A stretch of DNA of 64,000 bases from Ceratotherium simum simum (GCF_000283155.1 NW_004454170.1:10680063-10744062), one strand, 5' to 3'. Numbered from the stretch's first letter, positions 34,290 through 45,274 are shown. Translations and numbers: made by a program. The notes: generated by a model not told the origin, from the letters alone.

Positions 34290-34680
34290 CGTCTTCATGG
34301 TTGTTTTTGTTCCTCTTGCAAGTGATGGGTTTTGGAGAGGGCCCGTGACCTAACTCTGGCCGGGGAGACCTGGGGAGAAAGTCTTCCAAAGGTGCTTCTA
34401 CAGAAGTTGTCCTCGCCCTTAAAAGAAAAACTATCTGGATATGGCAGCCGTCATTGTGTCATTGTGAGGATGATGCCAACACCAAGGATGGCAGAGAAGA
34501 GATGTAAAGAACTTGGGACTTGGCATTATGAAGCTACTGAATCCACCCATCTGAGCTCACCCTGTCTTTGGATGTTCTGCTATGAGAAATAACGAATTCC
34601 CGTACTGTTGGAGGCAATTGGAGTTGATATTTCTGCAACTTGTAGCTACATCCAAACTGATGTAGCAAGACAAGCTATAG
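34290..34680 (+). mobile_element. Old LTR, ERVL-MaLR-like
   Basis: ttgcaagtgatgggttttgg..ggcccgtgacctaactctggcc, then gatggcagagaagagatg, gaacttgggacttggcattatgaagctactgaatccacc, atgagaaataacgaattcccgtactg and ctgcaacttgtagctac match an old MLT1-type LTR in sense. The 86-codon frame at 34332-34592 is LTR sequence. Confidence 0.6.
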
Positions 34681-34789
34681 CTTTTTTCAGCTGCTCCATG
34701 GCTCTCCATTTGGGTAGAATGGAAAAGCTATAGCTCTTTGCTTCTCTCTCTCCTTCATACAACAATAAACCCTGTTGGGCAGGCTTGTG

Positions 34790-34892
34790 AAGGGCTGAAA
34801 TGAGATAACATCTTTAAAGCGCTTAGCACTGTGTCTGGCACAGAGTAAGTGCTTAATAAGTGCTCCTTGAATGGAATGAATGAGTGAATGGG
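34790..34892 (+). repeat. MIR or L2 3' end
   Basis: gaaatgagataacatctttaaagcgcttagcactgtgtctggcacagagtaagtgcttaataag followed by atgaatgagtgaatg; common to the MIR 3' end and L2 tails. Confidence 0.65.
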
Positions 34893-36045
34893 GGATTGAA
34901 TTTGTTGAAGGCTGTAAGAAAACCTAGAAGTAACACCATCACATACTGGTCTTCATTCTTAGGATTCTCTTTCTCAAATCAGGATCAAAGATTACTTTGG
35001 CTGTCTTTGGCAACTACCGTGTTTTACTCATTACTCTTTTATAACAAATTTTGTATTAGCTTAGGAAAGGCTAAGCATTTATTTTAAATTTATACATTTC
35101 TATTAACCAGAGGCAGTTCTTGTGGATGTTTTTTCCCCTAACCATCTGCCCACACCCTGTGCCATTCTTGGATCGCCACCAGAGCTGACAGGTAGGAGGG
35201 TAACGCATTACCACTGGGCTGATTCAGGGTGGCAAAGAGAGGTAGGATGGATGTAGGCTATGTGATACTTGGGTGAGTTGTCAAGATGCTTATGTGACAA
35301 GCCTGCTTTCCCTGCTCCAGTTTTCTCCAGGTTTCTGGACACTTCGCCGGCTTACAACAGTTGCAGCAGGCAAAACTCAACCTGAAGTCAAATGCTAAGG
35401 TTCATCAGACCCTTCAAAGGATCGTAGATGGGCACTTACTTCTTAAAACAGAAGGGGGGGGGATCCCCCATGTAATTCACAATCACTTGTTTGAATCCAA
35501 ATTTGTAAAACCTGAAAACCTTCTCAAACACAAAAACACAGACCACATGGGAAACAAAACAGTACTATATTTCAGTATTTCAGAAATAAAATTGGAAAAC
35601 GGGCCTCCTGTCCTTTATAGTAAAGTTGCTTAGAGTTGGCTGTGCTGCTGGACCTGGCAATGATAATCAAATTTGTCAGGGCCATGAGCATACAATAAAA
35701 CGTGGTATTAATAACATTTCTGTCCCCAGAGACAGAGAATCTCATCATGGGAAATATAAACATTTATGTTAATTGTTAGACTGTTTTTATATTGAAGGTC
35801 ATGACTCTATACCCCACCCTTCCCCAAATCCTCCCCCAACTCCTGGCTGACATCTGAGTGGTTTGAATACTCTCTTAAGTCCCCAGGGGTTTGGGAACTG
35901 GGCAACTTGGGATGTATGGATTTGACCCCCAGAAAGAGGTATAGGATGGCATGTTACTTCATTCTGCCTGGCTAAAACCTTGATCCTGAAGTCTATTCCC
36001 TTGCAGTAAGCTTGGGGATGGCAAATGACTCAGAAAGCTTTTCTC
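34893..36045. other. Unique sequence with one unexplained 90-codon frame
   Basis: No repeat is recognised. The frame at 35361-35633 (+) encodes 90 residues, basic and with MQQAKLNLKSNAKVHQTL at its start, but no domain I know. It contains a G9 run and the 12-bp palindrome GGGGGATCCCCC (35458-35469), which is unusual for coding DNA. I treat it as non-coding. Confidence 0.35.
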
Positions 36046-36126
36046 CTTGTCTTTCTTTCTTCTCTCTTTCTTCCTTCCTCTCTTCCTTCCTCTCTCCCTT
36101 CTCCCCTCCCTCTCCCCACCTCTTTT
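36046..36126 (+). repeat. Polypyrimidine low-complexity tract
   Basis: Almost unbroken C/T sequence of ctttctttcttct and cttccttcctct units. Confidence 0.85.
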
Positions 36127-36369
36127 TTCCTAATTAAACCCCTACATCTCTAGGGTCACATGTAGATGGAAAGTAAATCAGAGATCAGTCTTACAGCTTT
36201 GCCCAATCAGATCTGACCTTGTTCTTTCTTGTTATCACATGCCTGTGCAGCTAGATGGTATTGTGATATTTTGATCTGGGTGCAAATAGAGCATGCTCTT
36301 TTATCAGCAAAAGAGCAGGTAAGGGTCCTGGTAGATAAAATAGGATGAGTACTTCTGGGGCAGATGTGG

Positions 36370-36372
<3 letters not shown>

Positions 36373-36406
<34 letters not shown>

Positions 36407-36421
36407 AGAGAGAGAGAGAGC
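36373..36421 (+). repeat. Compound (TG)n(AG)n microsatellite
   Basis: TG dinucleotides from 36373 to 36405 are followed by AG dinucleotides at 36407-36421. Uninterrupted, hence likely polymorphic. Confidence 0.93.
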
Positions 36422-36564
36422 TGCCTTTGAGAGTTAGAAATCAGATTTCCCAAAAGTGGACACCTGGAAAATCCTGTGCCATATTGGCTGTTGCTTCTTA
36501 AGAATGACGTAATGGAGCTGGAGAAGATCCAGGAAAGGACAGCGAATTAATTAAAGACTTGGAA

Positions 36565-37260
36565 TGGTTTTACAAATACTTTTATTTTCAGATTGTAAAA
36601 GTAATACGTATTCATTATGGAAAATTTGGAAAATATTCAAGGGAAAAAGAAAATAAAATTCTATATTATCCTGCCGCCCAGAGGTAACAATGTTTAACAT
36701 TTTGTTGTATTTCCTTTCTGTCTTTTTTCTACATACACAAACATACATATAAAGGGATTGGTGTTTATCTATCTATTTTTCCTTATATACACTTTTCATA
36801 TATCTTTTCACATATATATATTTCACATATATCTTTTCATATATGTATATCCTTTCACATATATTCATATAATTGGTGTTTATCTATCTGTCTTTTCAGA
36901 TATACATATAATTTTGTATCCTATTTGGTACATGTTTCGTACTTATTTGGAATATTTCTTTGTCATCAAACACTTTTTTGAAACATTTTTATGGCTGTAT
37001 AATATAGCAATTGATGGGTCTACAAAATTGTATTTGACTTCTATATTATTTAGATTTAGTTTATTTTTAGGTTGTATTTAATAAATTAATTACATATTTA
37101 CTTTTATCATTAACACTACAATGAAATGTTTTCTACCCAAACCTTCATGGGCATCTCTGATTATTTTCTTAGGGTCAATTCTTAGAAGTAGAATAGTGGG
37201 GCCAAAAGTTTTGAACATTTTTAAGATTTTTGCCGGATTGCAGTACAGACTTATGCAATG
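36565..37260 (-). mobile_element. Old L1 3' fragment, antisense
   Basis: gattgtaaaagtaatacgtattcattatggaaaatttggaaaatattc, then tcctgccgcccagaggtaac, gtatttcctttctgtc, and later ttagggtcaattcttagaagtagaatagtggggccaaaag and ttgccggattgcag. These are characteristic antisense landmarks of old L1M-type 3' ends. An AT-rich patch of catatat and cttttcatat repeats at 36780-36910 lies inside it. Confidence 0.6.
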
Positions 37261-38128
37261 CATTTAGAAGTTGAGGACTTGTCAGCACGAAAAGTTAAAC
37301 GCCAAATGGAGATATGGATGAAGTCCGTAGAAACACAAAGGGTCTCAACTGGTCAAGTAGAGATTTGCTAACCAACTCCAGAAATATTGCAAACATGCAG
37401 CAATTTTTGGAATTCAATGAGGGTAACTTTGGAGCCAATGCAAAGAAGGTCTGATTTGCCAGGCAGAGGGGGATCTGTGTGATTCTTTGTCTTGAAAAGT
37501 GGGAACTGGCTAAAGATACAGACAGACTCTAAGATTTTAGATGATGGTTATGGGAATGGAAGGGTGTTTGGCGGGTTTGTCATTTTGAGGTAGTGTCATC
37601 AAGTGCCTAGAATTGAATGGCACAGTCATGAGACAATGGTCGTTAATGTGCCTTTTGACTGTGTGGCACAGTACCAAGTAAAGGGATCACAGGATCTCTG
37701 TAGCCTTGATACCTGGAAACTGTGACAAACCCGTCTTCTAGACTGCAGAAATGGCTTCTAGGACTCTGAAGGCGGAAGCAGGGCTTGGTCTTTGGGAAAG
37801 ACTCTTTTATTTTATTTTGGGAGGGGGTCGCTATTGTGAGTCCTCTTAGCCCTGTAAATGTGATTCAAGTATCTACCCTATCTTCTTGGGGAGAAGTGAT
37901 CGAAATATAGATATTGGCATGTTAAGTATTCTGTTTATTAATATCAAATACTATCCCAGGCTGGGGCTGGTGGTAGGACACTTCAGGGTTTTTTTTTTTT
38001 TAATGGGAGATTAGTGATTTTCTCTTGTGGGCTGGGAGATAGAGCTTTGGGGAAAAAGGCTGTGGAGGAAAGAAGCAAGTCAAGAATTAGCTCCAAATTT
38101 GCTGAAATTACTTCAGCATTGGACATCA
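37261..38128. other. Unique sequence
   Basis: No repeat or gene is recognised. A poly-T run lies at 37989-38001. Confidence 0.4.
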
Positions 38129-38129
38129 A

Positions 38130-38356
38130 TTTCCCCCCTCTCCCCTCCCTCCCTCCTTCCTTCCTTCCTTCCTTCTTCCTTCCTTCCTTCCTTCTCTCCT
38201 TCTTTCTCTCCTTCCTCCCTCCTTCCCTCCTTCCTCTTTCCTTCCTTCCTTCCTTCCGTCCCTCCCTCCCTCCTTCCTCCTTCCTTCCCTCCTCCCTCCC
38301 TCCCTCCCTCCTTCCTTCCTTCCTTCCTTCCTTCTTTCCTTCCTTCCTTCCTTTTT
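38130..38356 (+). repeat. 227-nt polypyrimidine (CCTT/CCCT)n tract
   Basis: Every base from 38130 to 38356 is C or T except one G at 38258. Units are TTCC, TCCC and CTTT. It gives long low-complexity frames on both strands (Pro/Ser/Phe/Leu-rich on plus, Lys/Glu/Gly/Arg-rich on minus), which are artefacts. Mirror-symmetric polypyrimidine tracts can form triplex H-DNA. Confidence 0.97.
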
Positions 38357-38359
38357 ACT

Positions 38360-39190
38360 GCAAGTGCAAGAAGAATTTTCAGTATAATAAACAATGTGTG
38401 GAAGGATAAGCAAAACAGAATGTGCGTGGAAGTGGTGCAAATGAACTTAGGTTTTCTTCAACATTCTCTACTGTTATTTTGGAATAAGAAAACTATTTTT
38501 AAAAATAAAATATTATAAAAGATGCATAGCAAGCAAACAAGTACAAATTATCAATTGAAACATGCAGATGATGAAAAATTAAGTATGTTCACTTTGAGAT
38601 CCTGTATTCTCTAAATTTTCTGTATTGCAGGAGGGGAGTGCCGGTGGTAAGACTGAGCCCTGGGGAGAGAGGGGCCAAAAATGCTATGGGAAGCAAGGGG
38701 AGGGAAGGTCTTTTTTCTAAAGAAATTAGATGAAATAATCACATAAACCAAAGGAAACTCATCATCTTGCAACCATAGGCTCTCTGAAGCTACTCAGTAG
38801 AGAGGAGGCTTCTGCAATTCCTGGCTGAGAATGGGCAAGAAAACAGACCCAGAAGGTGATTGTTGATCTGAATTTAGTCCACTTGGGTTTGACTATCAGG
38901 TCTCCCTATGATTAATATTAAGTTTCTATTGCTTGAAGTCCCACTAACCTTAATGCTCATCCTCACCTCCATCCTTTGGTGCTGCTGTCAGTAACAGAAA
39001 GCCCGCCTGGGTGGCTAAAGAGACTTGGACAACAACAACAGTAACAACAAGCTAATGCTGCTGGTCCTAGTACTTGAATGGGCACAGGCAAATGCTGCTC
39101 TGGACCTCTGGAAGCTTCCATCTAACATGAACCTCCATGGCACTGACAAGGCATTCAAAGTATGTACTGTTGAGTACTTATGCTATCTAT
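38360..39190. other. Unique sequence
   Basis: No repeat family or gene is recognised. Confidence 0.4.
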
Positions 39191-39192
39191 TT

Positions 39193-39438
39193 AAGAATCA
39201 GCCAATCTGGGCCGGCCCTGTGGCTTAGTGGTTAAGTGCATGCGCTCCGCTACTGGCGGCCCGGGTTCGGCTCCCAGCCGTGCACGGACACACCGCTTCT
39301 CCGGCCATGCTGAGGCCGTGTCCCACATACAGCAACTAGAGGGATGTGCAGCTATGACATACAACTATCTACTGGGGCTTTGGGGGAAAAAACCTAAATA
39401 AATAAAATTATAAAAAAAAAAAAAAGAATCAGCCAATC
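39193..39438 (+). mobile_element. Equine-type tRNA-derived SINE (ERE1-like) with target-site duplication
   Basis: A 15-bp duplication AAGAATCAGCCAATC flanks the element at 39193-39207 and 39424-39438. The body starts tgggccggccctgtgg. A-box TGGCTTAGTGG lies at 39221-39231 and B-box GGTTCGGCTCC at 39264-39274, which are the internal Pol III promoter elements of a tRNA-derived SINE. A poly-A tail ends it. The duplication is perfect and the promoter boxes are intact, so this copy is fairly young. It is the clearest taxonomic marker of the window. Confidence 0.95.
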
Positions 39439-39524
39439 AATTTATGTTTACTGTGCACCCTTCACGTTCAGGACAGTAAAGTGACTGGAAAATATCTGGA
39501 AATATGAGCAATGTGAAGCGTGAA

Positions 39525-39750
39525 ATAGGCGAAGGGGGTCAAAAAGTACAAACGTCCAGTTATAAAATAAATAAGTTCTGGGGATGTAACGTACAACGTG
39601 GTGACTATAGTTAACAACACTATATTGTATATTTGAAAGTTACTAAGAGAGTAGATCTTAAAAGTTCTCATCACAAGAAAAAAAATCGTAACCATATGTG
39701 GTGATGGTGTTAACTAGACTTACTGTGGTGATCACTTGGGAAAAAATAGA
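39525..39750 (+). mobile_element. L1 3' UTR fragment, sense
   Basis: agtacaaacgtccagttataaaataaataagttctggggatgtaacgtac, then gtggtgactatagttaac, ttgaaagttactaagagagtagatcttaaaag and gtgatggtgttaactagacttac follow the 3' UTR of L1MA/L1MB-type elements in sense. No ORF2 sequence is attached upstream. Confidence 0.8.
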
Positions 39751-39854
39751 CCAGTGTGAAATGAGAAGGCTGTCCTCAGGCCCTTATAAGATGACACTGT
39801 TGGGACTCCTAAAGTAAAGGATGTAGAATTTACTTATTTGTTATGTATATTGTC

Positions 39855-39985
39855 TCTCTCCACCTGCTAGAATGTAAGCTCATCAGGATAAAGACCTTTG
39901 TTTTGTTACCTCTAGTGTCTTGAACAATACTCGGCACAGAGTTGGTGTTCAGGATCTATTGAATAAAGGAATGCTTTGGAATGCT
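39855..39985 (+). repeat. L2 LINE, 3' end
   Basis: ctgctagaatgtaagctcatcaggataaagac, then aacaatactcggcacagagttgg and attgaataaagg match the L2 3' end in sense. Confidence 0.75.
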
Positions 39986-40039
39986 TCTCCAACAGTTCTC
40001 TTTCATATATATATGAAAATATATTTATATGTTACTTAA

Positions 40040-40245
40040 AATGTGCCAGGCACTGTTCCAGCCCTAAATGTATATTAGCTTGTTGATCAATCCTCTCACG
40101 TAGTATACTTATCCCAATTTTACAGATGAGGAAACTGAGGCAGAGAAGAGGAAGTAACTTACCTAAGGTCACCCAGCCAGTAAGTGTTGAAACAGCGATT
40201 CTAACCCAGGCCACCTGGCTCCCGCATCCACCTCTTCACTCTAAC
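40040..40245 (-). repeat. MIR SINE, antisense
   Basis: aaaatgtgccaggcactgttcc, then ttatcccaattttacagatgaggaaactgaggcagag, aacttacctaaggtcacccagccagtaag and ctaacccaggccacctggctcc match MIR in reverse complement, near full length. Confidence 0.88.
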
Positions 40246-40799
40246 TTCATTTTCCTTCTCAGGAAATTGGGTCTAAAGTGGCCCCTCAGCATTAGAGGTG
40301 CAGCCTGTGGCTGTGAAATGGAGTGAAATGAACTGGCCAAGTCCTTTCTGACTTCCTGTCCAGGAGGTTGTCCTTAAAGTTTATCTCTGCCGGGCCAAAT
40401 TATTAGCATCTCTCAGTGTTGAGCTCTTATTATCAGTCAGACATCCATATTGTCTTTTCTTCTTGTAGGGGAAAAGACAAAACACAAAAGCAAACAATTT
40501 CTTGTAACATGGAGAAAGCAGAGTCAGCACGAGAAAAGTATGGAGAGAAATGTTATGGAAATTCAGAGGATGGTGCTATTGTTTCCATATAGTGGGTTGA
40601 GAGACATGGGAAAATGAGAGGGAAAGGCATTTTGGGGAGAGAGAATAGCATAAGCAAAGAGGTGGAGGACCATCTAAGAAGACCTCTTGCTGGTTGCTAC
40701 TGAGGGTCCCTCTCAGCCAGAATCTTTCCTCTTGTGGGCCACTGGATCTCCCACTGAGGCCTGGTGTGCCTGCCCTTTCAGCAATCCAAGGGTGCAGTC
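40246..40799. other. Unique sequence
   Basis: No repeat or gene is recognised. Confidence 0.4.
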
Positions 40800-40970
40800 C
40801 AGCACATTGGTTAAGAGACCCTTAGCTGTTGCTTCCATTCTTATCATGTGCCCATTGATGAACTGCTCTGAAACTCAGTTTCTTCATCTATAAAACAGAA
40901 GCTAATAGGACCTACTACCTCGATTGCTTGTTGGAAGGATCAAAAGTGGTCACATGTGTGAAGCTCTTAG
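40800..40970 (+). repeat. MIR SINE, sense, decayed
   Basis: ctgaaactcagtttcttcatctataaaacag, then aataggacctactacctc and ttggaaggatcaaaag match the central and 3' MIR in sense. Confidence 0.65.
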
Positions 40971-41555
40971 CTTCACCTGACGCCATGACTGCTCAATCAC
41001 CTTGCTGCTGTTATACGCCCTAGTTGTCTGACTGCTGGTAGGTGACGATAGTAATGATCTGCTGCACTTATGTGGGGCTCGGGAATTAGAATCCTTTCAT
41101 GTACATGAACTCACTGAAACCTCTCAACAACTGTTCACCCAACCAAGCCTGGGAAAATCACCTTGTCTCTTCCTTCCCTGGTGTATATTTTACTTCTGAT
41201 GAGCTACTTCGGGCTGAAATGACAGTAAGGGCAACTTGGAGAGAGAAGGGAGTCGGAAAGGAGCGGCTGAGGGGTCTGGTGGAAGAAAGCTGGGTAGGGT
41301 GTATAGGTGTGCGTCGTTTCCAGGACCAGCTGGCAGGGCCTCTTCTCGCCACACCAAACCCTCCGCAAGGCACAGACCCAACTCCTGCAGTACTGAAGCT
41401 GGGATGACTGCTTGGAACTCCTGCCCTAGATAGGGGTCTACAGCCTAGTATGGGCATGGGGCAGTTCATGGGAGTGCCAACAATCTGAGATACTCATGTC
41501 TCAGGGAGACTCATAAGTCATCTTTTGTGAGAAGCAAGCTACGTAGCATTTTGAA
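40971..41555. other. Unique sequence
   Basis: Overlapping plus and minus frames at 41099-41469 (about 100 codons each) share one GC-rich block and have no domain features. No repeat is recognised. Confidence 0.4.
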
Positions 41556-41559
41556 AAAA

Positions 41560-41705
41560 TCATGCTCTGGAGTAGATTTGCATAAATGAATGTATTGTAT
41601 TTTTTTAGAAACCATGAAAGCTTTAATTACCTAAACTCTAATTAAGCTTGTCTCTTGCAGAAAACACAGGATATTAGCTTATTTTGTATTGGCTCAACTT
41701 TTTTG
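41560..41705. promoter_or_regulatory. Candidate conserved noncoding element
   Basis: Short AT-rich block with a POU octamer ATTTGCAT at 41576-41583 extended to ATTTGCATAAAT, plus ctttaattacc and ctctaattaagc homeodomain cores. Inference only. Confidence 0.28.
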
Positions 41706-41789
41706 TTTTCATGTATTGGGCGATCTTCTATATAGCTCTCAGGTAAACTCAGTGGAAACACTTCAGGGATGTTTTCAATCCAACACATA

Positions 41790-42045
41790 CTTTATTGAGC
41801 ACCTACTGTATGCCAGCATGGCTTAGTATTTAAGAACAAAGGGCCCTGGGAGCCATGCTGGCTTGGACACTTACTAGCCGTGTGACCCTGGACAAGTTAT
41901 TTAACCCTCTTCTGCCTCAGTTTCCCTATCTGTGGAATAGGTATTTTAGTAGTACCTATCTCATAAGGTTTATATGAAAATCAAATGAGATAATATGATT
42001 AAAGCGTTGAGAACAGTGCCTACACACAGTAAATACTCAATACAG
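41790..42045 (+). repeat. MIR SINE, sense
   Basis: tggcttagtatttaagaac, then ggacacttactagccgtgtgaccctggacaagttatttaaccc, ctgcctcagtttccctatctg, tagtagtacctatctcataagg, aaatgagataatatgattaaagcg and acagtgcctacacacagtaaatactcaat match MIR in sense over its whole length. The tRNA-like head overlaps a 'gagcacctactgtatgccag' fragment. Confidence 0.88.
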
Positions 42046-42220
42046 CTCAGTGTTACTATGTCCTGGACACGGGGCCAGGAGCTGGGGCTGGAGCTGCAAC
42101 AGACAATGCCCTGGATTCTCAGAGCTTGCAGTCCAGTGGAGAAGCCAGATAGCTAGTAATGAATCAGCAATAAGAGTGGAGCACAGTGTAAAAAGGGCAG
42201 ACACGGAGTCTGGGAGTTAT
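42046..42220 (+). repeat. Old mammalian interspersed repeat fragment
   Basis: gacacggggccaggagctggggctggagctgcaacagac, then ttctcagagcttgcagtccagtgg and agagtggagcacagtgtaaaaag follow the old repeat order seen at 2395-3038. Confidence 0.45.
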
Positions 42221-42741
42221 TACAGTCTTTGTAGATACTCTCAATGTTTTCGTTTTCCTATTTTATTAACATAGACTGATTCATTTAGCATCAGAGGTCC
42301 ACAGGGTCAAAAGGAGCTTTCAAAGGTCACTTGTCCATTTCAGTGACCCAGGTAAAACCTTCCCTCAGATGACACCACGATCCGGTCTGCTTCCTTCTCC
42401 TGCTCCATTACTGCACCAGGAGCTGCTGTCCCCACGCTCATTGACTCAGCCTGGAGTGGCCTGCTTTCAGGAACTCCCTGTAGGATGGCTCAGAGTCTGT
42501 CCGGGGCAGATGTTCTCAGCACCTGTCTATAGGCACGGAGCTGCTCCCTGCGTGCATCTGTGATCCACAACATCTTGTTTCTTGGACCTTGGCAGGGCGC
42601 CTTGACCATTTTCTGGGCCTACGGCTGTTGGCAACTCTGCCTGTCGTCACCTGGGCTGTTGTGAGCAACAGGACAAGGATGGGCACCAAGCAGGGGCCAG
42701 GACCAGGTCTAGGGTGGTAATGATCACCTCCCTCCAGTGTT

Positions 42742-42885
42742 CTCAGCCTATCATCTGTGGACCACCTGCACCAGGATCACCTGGGGGAGCTGTTTAAAAT
42801 GCAGAATCCTGGGTCTCAGACCAGTGAGACCCAGGAATACACATATTTAAATGTTTCCCAGGTGATTCTTAGGGGACCGCCACCC
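42742..42885 (+). mobile_element. MER5A-like hAT nonautonomous DNA transposon
   Basis: tctgtggaccacctgcaccaggatcacctgggggagctg, then aaaatgcagaatcctgggtctcagacc and caggtgattcttag match the MER5A order in sense. Confidence 0.75.
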
Positions 42886-43099
42886 AAAAACTGAGCCCCT
42901 CTGCCTGCTTGGAGCCATTGTTGGAGATAAATGCCTCTCCTGGCTGATTCCTGAGTGCTGCACACCTACTAGATCTTTCTCCTGCCAGGTTTCTTCCCAG
43001 TGCATAGCCCCATCGGCTTACGGGCCCCCTAGATGCACTGGGAAGGCGGGAAGGGGGCAAAGGGGGAAGGATGTTAGAATGACTGGGAAATTGGGGATG

Positions 43100-43290
43100 C
43101 TTCTATGGATCACAGAATCATAAAATATTGGAACGGGAAAACATCTCAGAGATGCACTTGTCCAGACTCTTTACTTTGCGAGAGCAATGTTACACCTGGA
43201 GCAGTCAGGGGAGGCACCCAAGGTCTGACAGCAAGAAGGCGGCTGTGCCAGGGCTAGAAGGCAGGTCTCTGGCTCCTTGTCCCACCACAG
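43100..43290 (+). repeat. MIR-class element of the 'cagaatcat..ggaa' type
   Basis: gatcacagaatcataaaatattggaac, then catctcagagatgcacttgtccag, a middle equivalent to 'gaggaaactgag', and ccaaggtctgacagcaag. I assign it to the MIR class only. Confidence 0.45.
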
Positions 43291-44449
43291 TGGTCCTCCC
43301 ACGAGGGCCGCCCCTGGTCTGGTTTACTTAAGCTGTGGGCACCAAAGAAAGTGCCATTCAGTTACATCTGTCCTGCTTGCACTTTGAATTATTCTGCCGA
43401 TATTTGGGTAGGCCACACAGAGCTTGGCTCCATTTGTGGGTAAGAGCAAGTTAGGGAGAATGCAAGTCAGGCCAGGATTCAGGCTGGAGTCCAGAACATC
43501 CCGGCTGGCTGGGTGTCCCCGTGCCCCGCTCCGGGGCTCCTGGGGTGGTGGTGAGGGGCGTGGCACCGCACTGGACATACTAGTAAGCTACTGTGTTGTT
43601 GTGATGAATATCTGTGGTCGTTCTTATTACTCACTCAGCCACACACATGAAGACACCTCCAACTTACAGAGACACACAGCTCCAGGAAGGAGAGGGCGTT
43701 TTCTTCTCCTGTCTTTGCTGCTGCTCAGTAACTCTTACCAAAAAAAAAAAAGAGCTTTCAAGGGTGTGTCTATTCCAGGGAAGGCCTGGGTTGTGAATGG
43801 CAGCGGATTACCCTCTACAGTGTGTCCACGTGCACGAGCACCTCTGTGTGTATGTTTGTGCAAGTGCACTCGGGGTTGCGTCTGTGTTTGAGACTTGCAC
43901 CAAAACAACTGACAGATGGTAAATTATTTAAAAAGATTTTTCGCCCTTTTGCATATAACCTTCACCTCTGGCTTGTCGTATGCCAAGGTACCAGGCCTGG
44001 ATCAGAGAGATATCAAGTTTGAGAACTAGAATCTGTCCAAGGAGAACCATTTGTGCAGAGGGAGAGGGTGCAGCGAAGGGGAGGATGGAGATGGGCATCC
44101 AGATGTTTGCTGAGGGTTTCCAGCACCCATTGCAATACGGTGGCAAGGGGGTTTATGCTGCGCTTGGAAGAACCTCATGGAGAGTTAAAAGAAATTTTGC
44201 ACATCCTTTCTTTACTACATTACTCTAGAGTCTCCAGAGGTCTTTACATCTCCAGCTGTAAAAGGGGTTCAGGCACAGAGTCCCACGGAGACTTTAAAAC
44301 CCTTTCTCGCATCTCATCTTTCAGGGTCAGAAAGACCTGAAGACATCAGCTGGGGCAGCACCCCACCTTCAAGCAAAGAAGACTCAAAACACAGGATAAG
44401 AAGCCTCAGCCCTGTTTTTAGACTTCCAGGCATGGTGAATTCAGCAATT
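43291..44449. other. Unique sequence with a short GC-rich patch
   Basis: 43490-43570 is GC-rich with several CpG sites (cccggctggctgggtgtccccgtgccccgctccggggc). No gene or repeat is recognised. An A-run lies at 43740-43751 and TG-rich sequence at 43845-43890. Frames of 60-155 codons cross these patches. Confidence 0.4.
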
Positions 44450-44785
44450 TAATTTCAATTAGAGCTTTATCGCTTGCAGGTGACAAAAACCCAACTCAAA
44501 CTGGCTTAACTGCGAAAGGGAATGCAGTGTGTTTCCCACGCGCGGAAAGACACTGGGGTAGCCTGTAGAATCAAAGGCAGAGCAGCAAGTACTGGCTTCA
44601 AGGACTGAAACTCAACATTGCTCCTCCCTCTTGCGACATCTATGAAATCCACTTGCCTCAGCTGTTCTTGGGTTTTGGCCCTTATATTGCTACAGCCAGG
44701 CTTCCTCCATGCAGCTCAGAAGATGGCGGCCAACAGTCCTGGGTTCACATCCGCATAGCTCTCAATCCAAGGGAGAGAGGTAAGT
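44450..44785. repeat. Interspersed repeat, family unassigned
   Basis: ttgcaggtgacaaaaacccaactcaaactggcttaac, then gcctgtagaatcaaaggcagagcagc, ctgttcttgggttttggccc and tgcagctcagaagatggcggccaacag. Similar in plan to 55075-55735, which also opens with a 'gttataatgacggaaatcca' motif. Common mammalian repeat, family not named. Confidence 0.5.
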
Positions 44786-44789
44786 GCTT

Positions 44790-44935
44790 ATTCTCTCCCT
44801 TTTGCTAATGAAGTAATGGAGGCACTGGAGAGTTAAGTAATTTACCCAAAGTCACAAAGCTGGATGTGATAGATCCTAGGCATTCTGGCCCCCTAGTCTG
44901 CACATTTTCCTACTACACTCAACTGCCATGCCGGG
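44790..44935 (-). repeat. MIR SINE, antisense, decayed
   Basis: gaagtaatggaggcactggagagttaagtaatttacccaaagtcacaaagctgg, then attctggccccctagtctgcac match MIR in reverse. Confidence 0.6.
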
Positions 44936-45274
44936 GATGACTTTTGTTTTCATGGTTGCAAGATGGCTGCTGCATCTCCAAGTGTTGTGTCTGTGTTTCA
45001 GGCAGAAGGGGCTTGGCAGAGAAGGGAGAAATGAGAATGGTAAAGGGAAAATTCTTCCTTTCTTTAGGCTTTGCCTTTTTTGGGGGAGGAAGGAGGGGTA
45101 TTGGGAGAGGGAAAACCTCTCTAGAAACTTCTACCTACATCTCATTGGACAGAAGAGTTTCACATTGCCTCCTCTACACAGCCACAAAGGAGGCTGAAGT
45201 TCGGCATTTTGCTTTCTGACCTTTATGGTAGAGGAAATCAAAGCATAGGTGAGTCAGAATATGGGTGTTTAGTG

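Noticed and set aside
38014..38518. Frames of 93-163 codons rich in Pro/Ser/Phe/Leu (plus) or Lys/Glu/Gly/Arg (minus)
   Set aside because: They are translations of the polypyrimidine tract at 38130-38356.
39221..39274. tRNA-like A and B boxes suggesting a tRNA gene
   Set aside because: They are the internal promoter of an ERE SINE; poly-A tail and target-site duplication show a retroposon, and no tRNA cloverleaf is completed.
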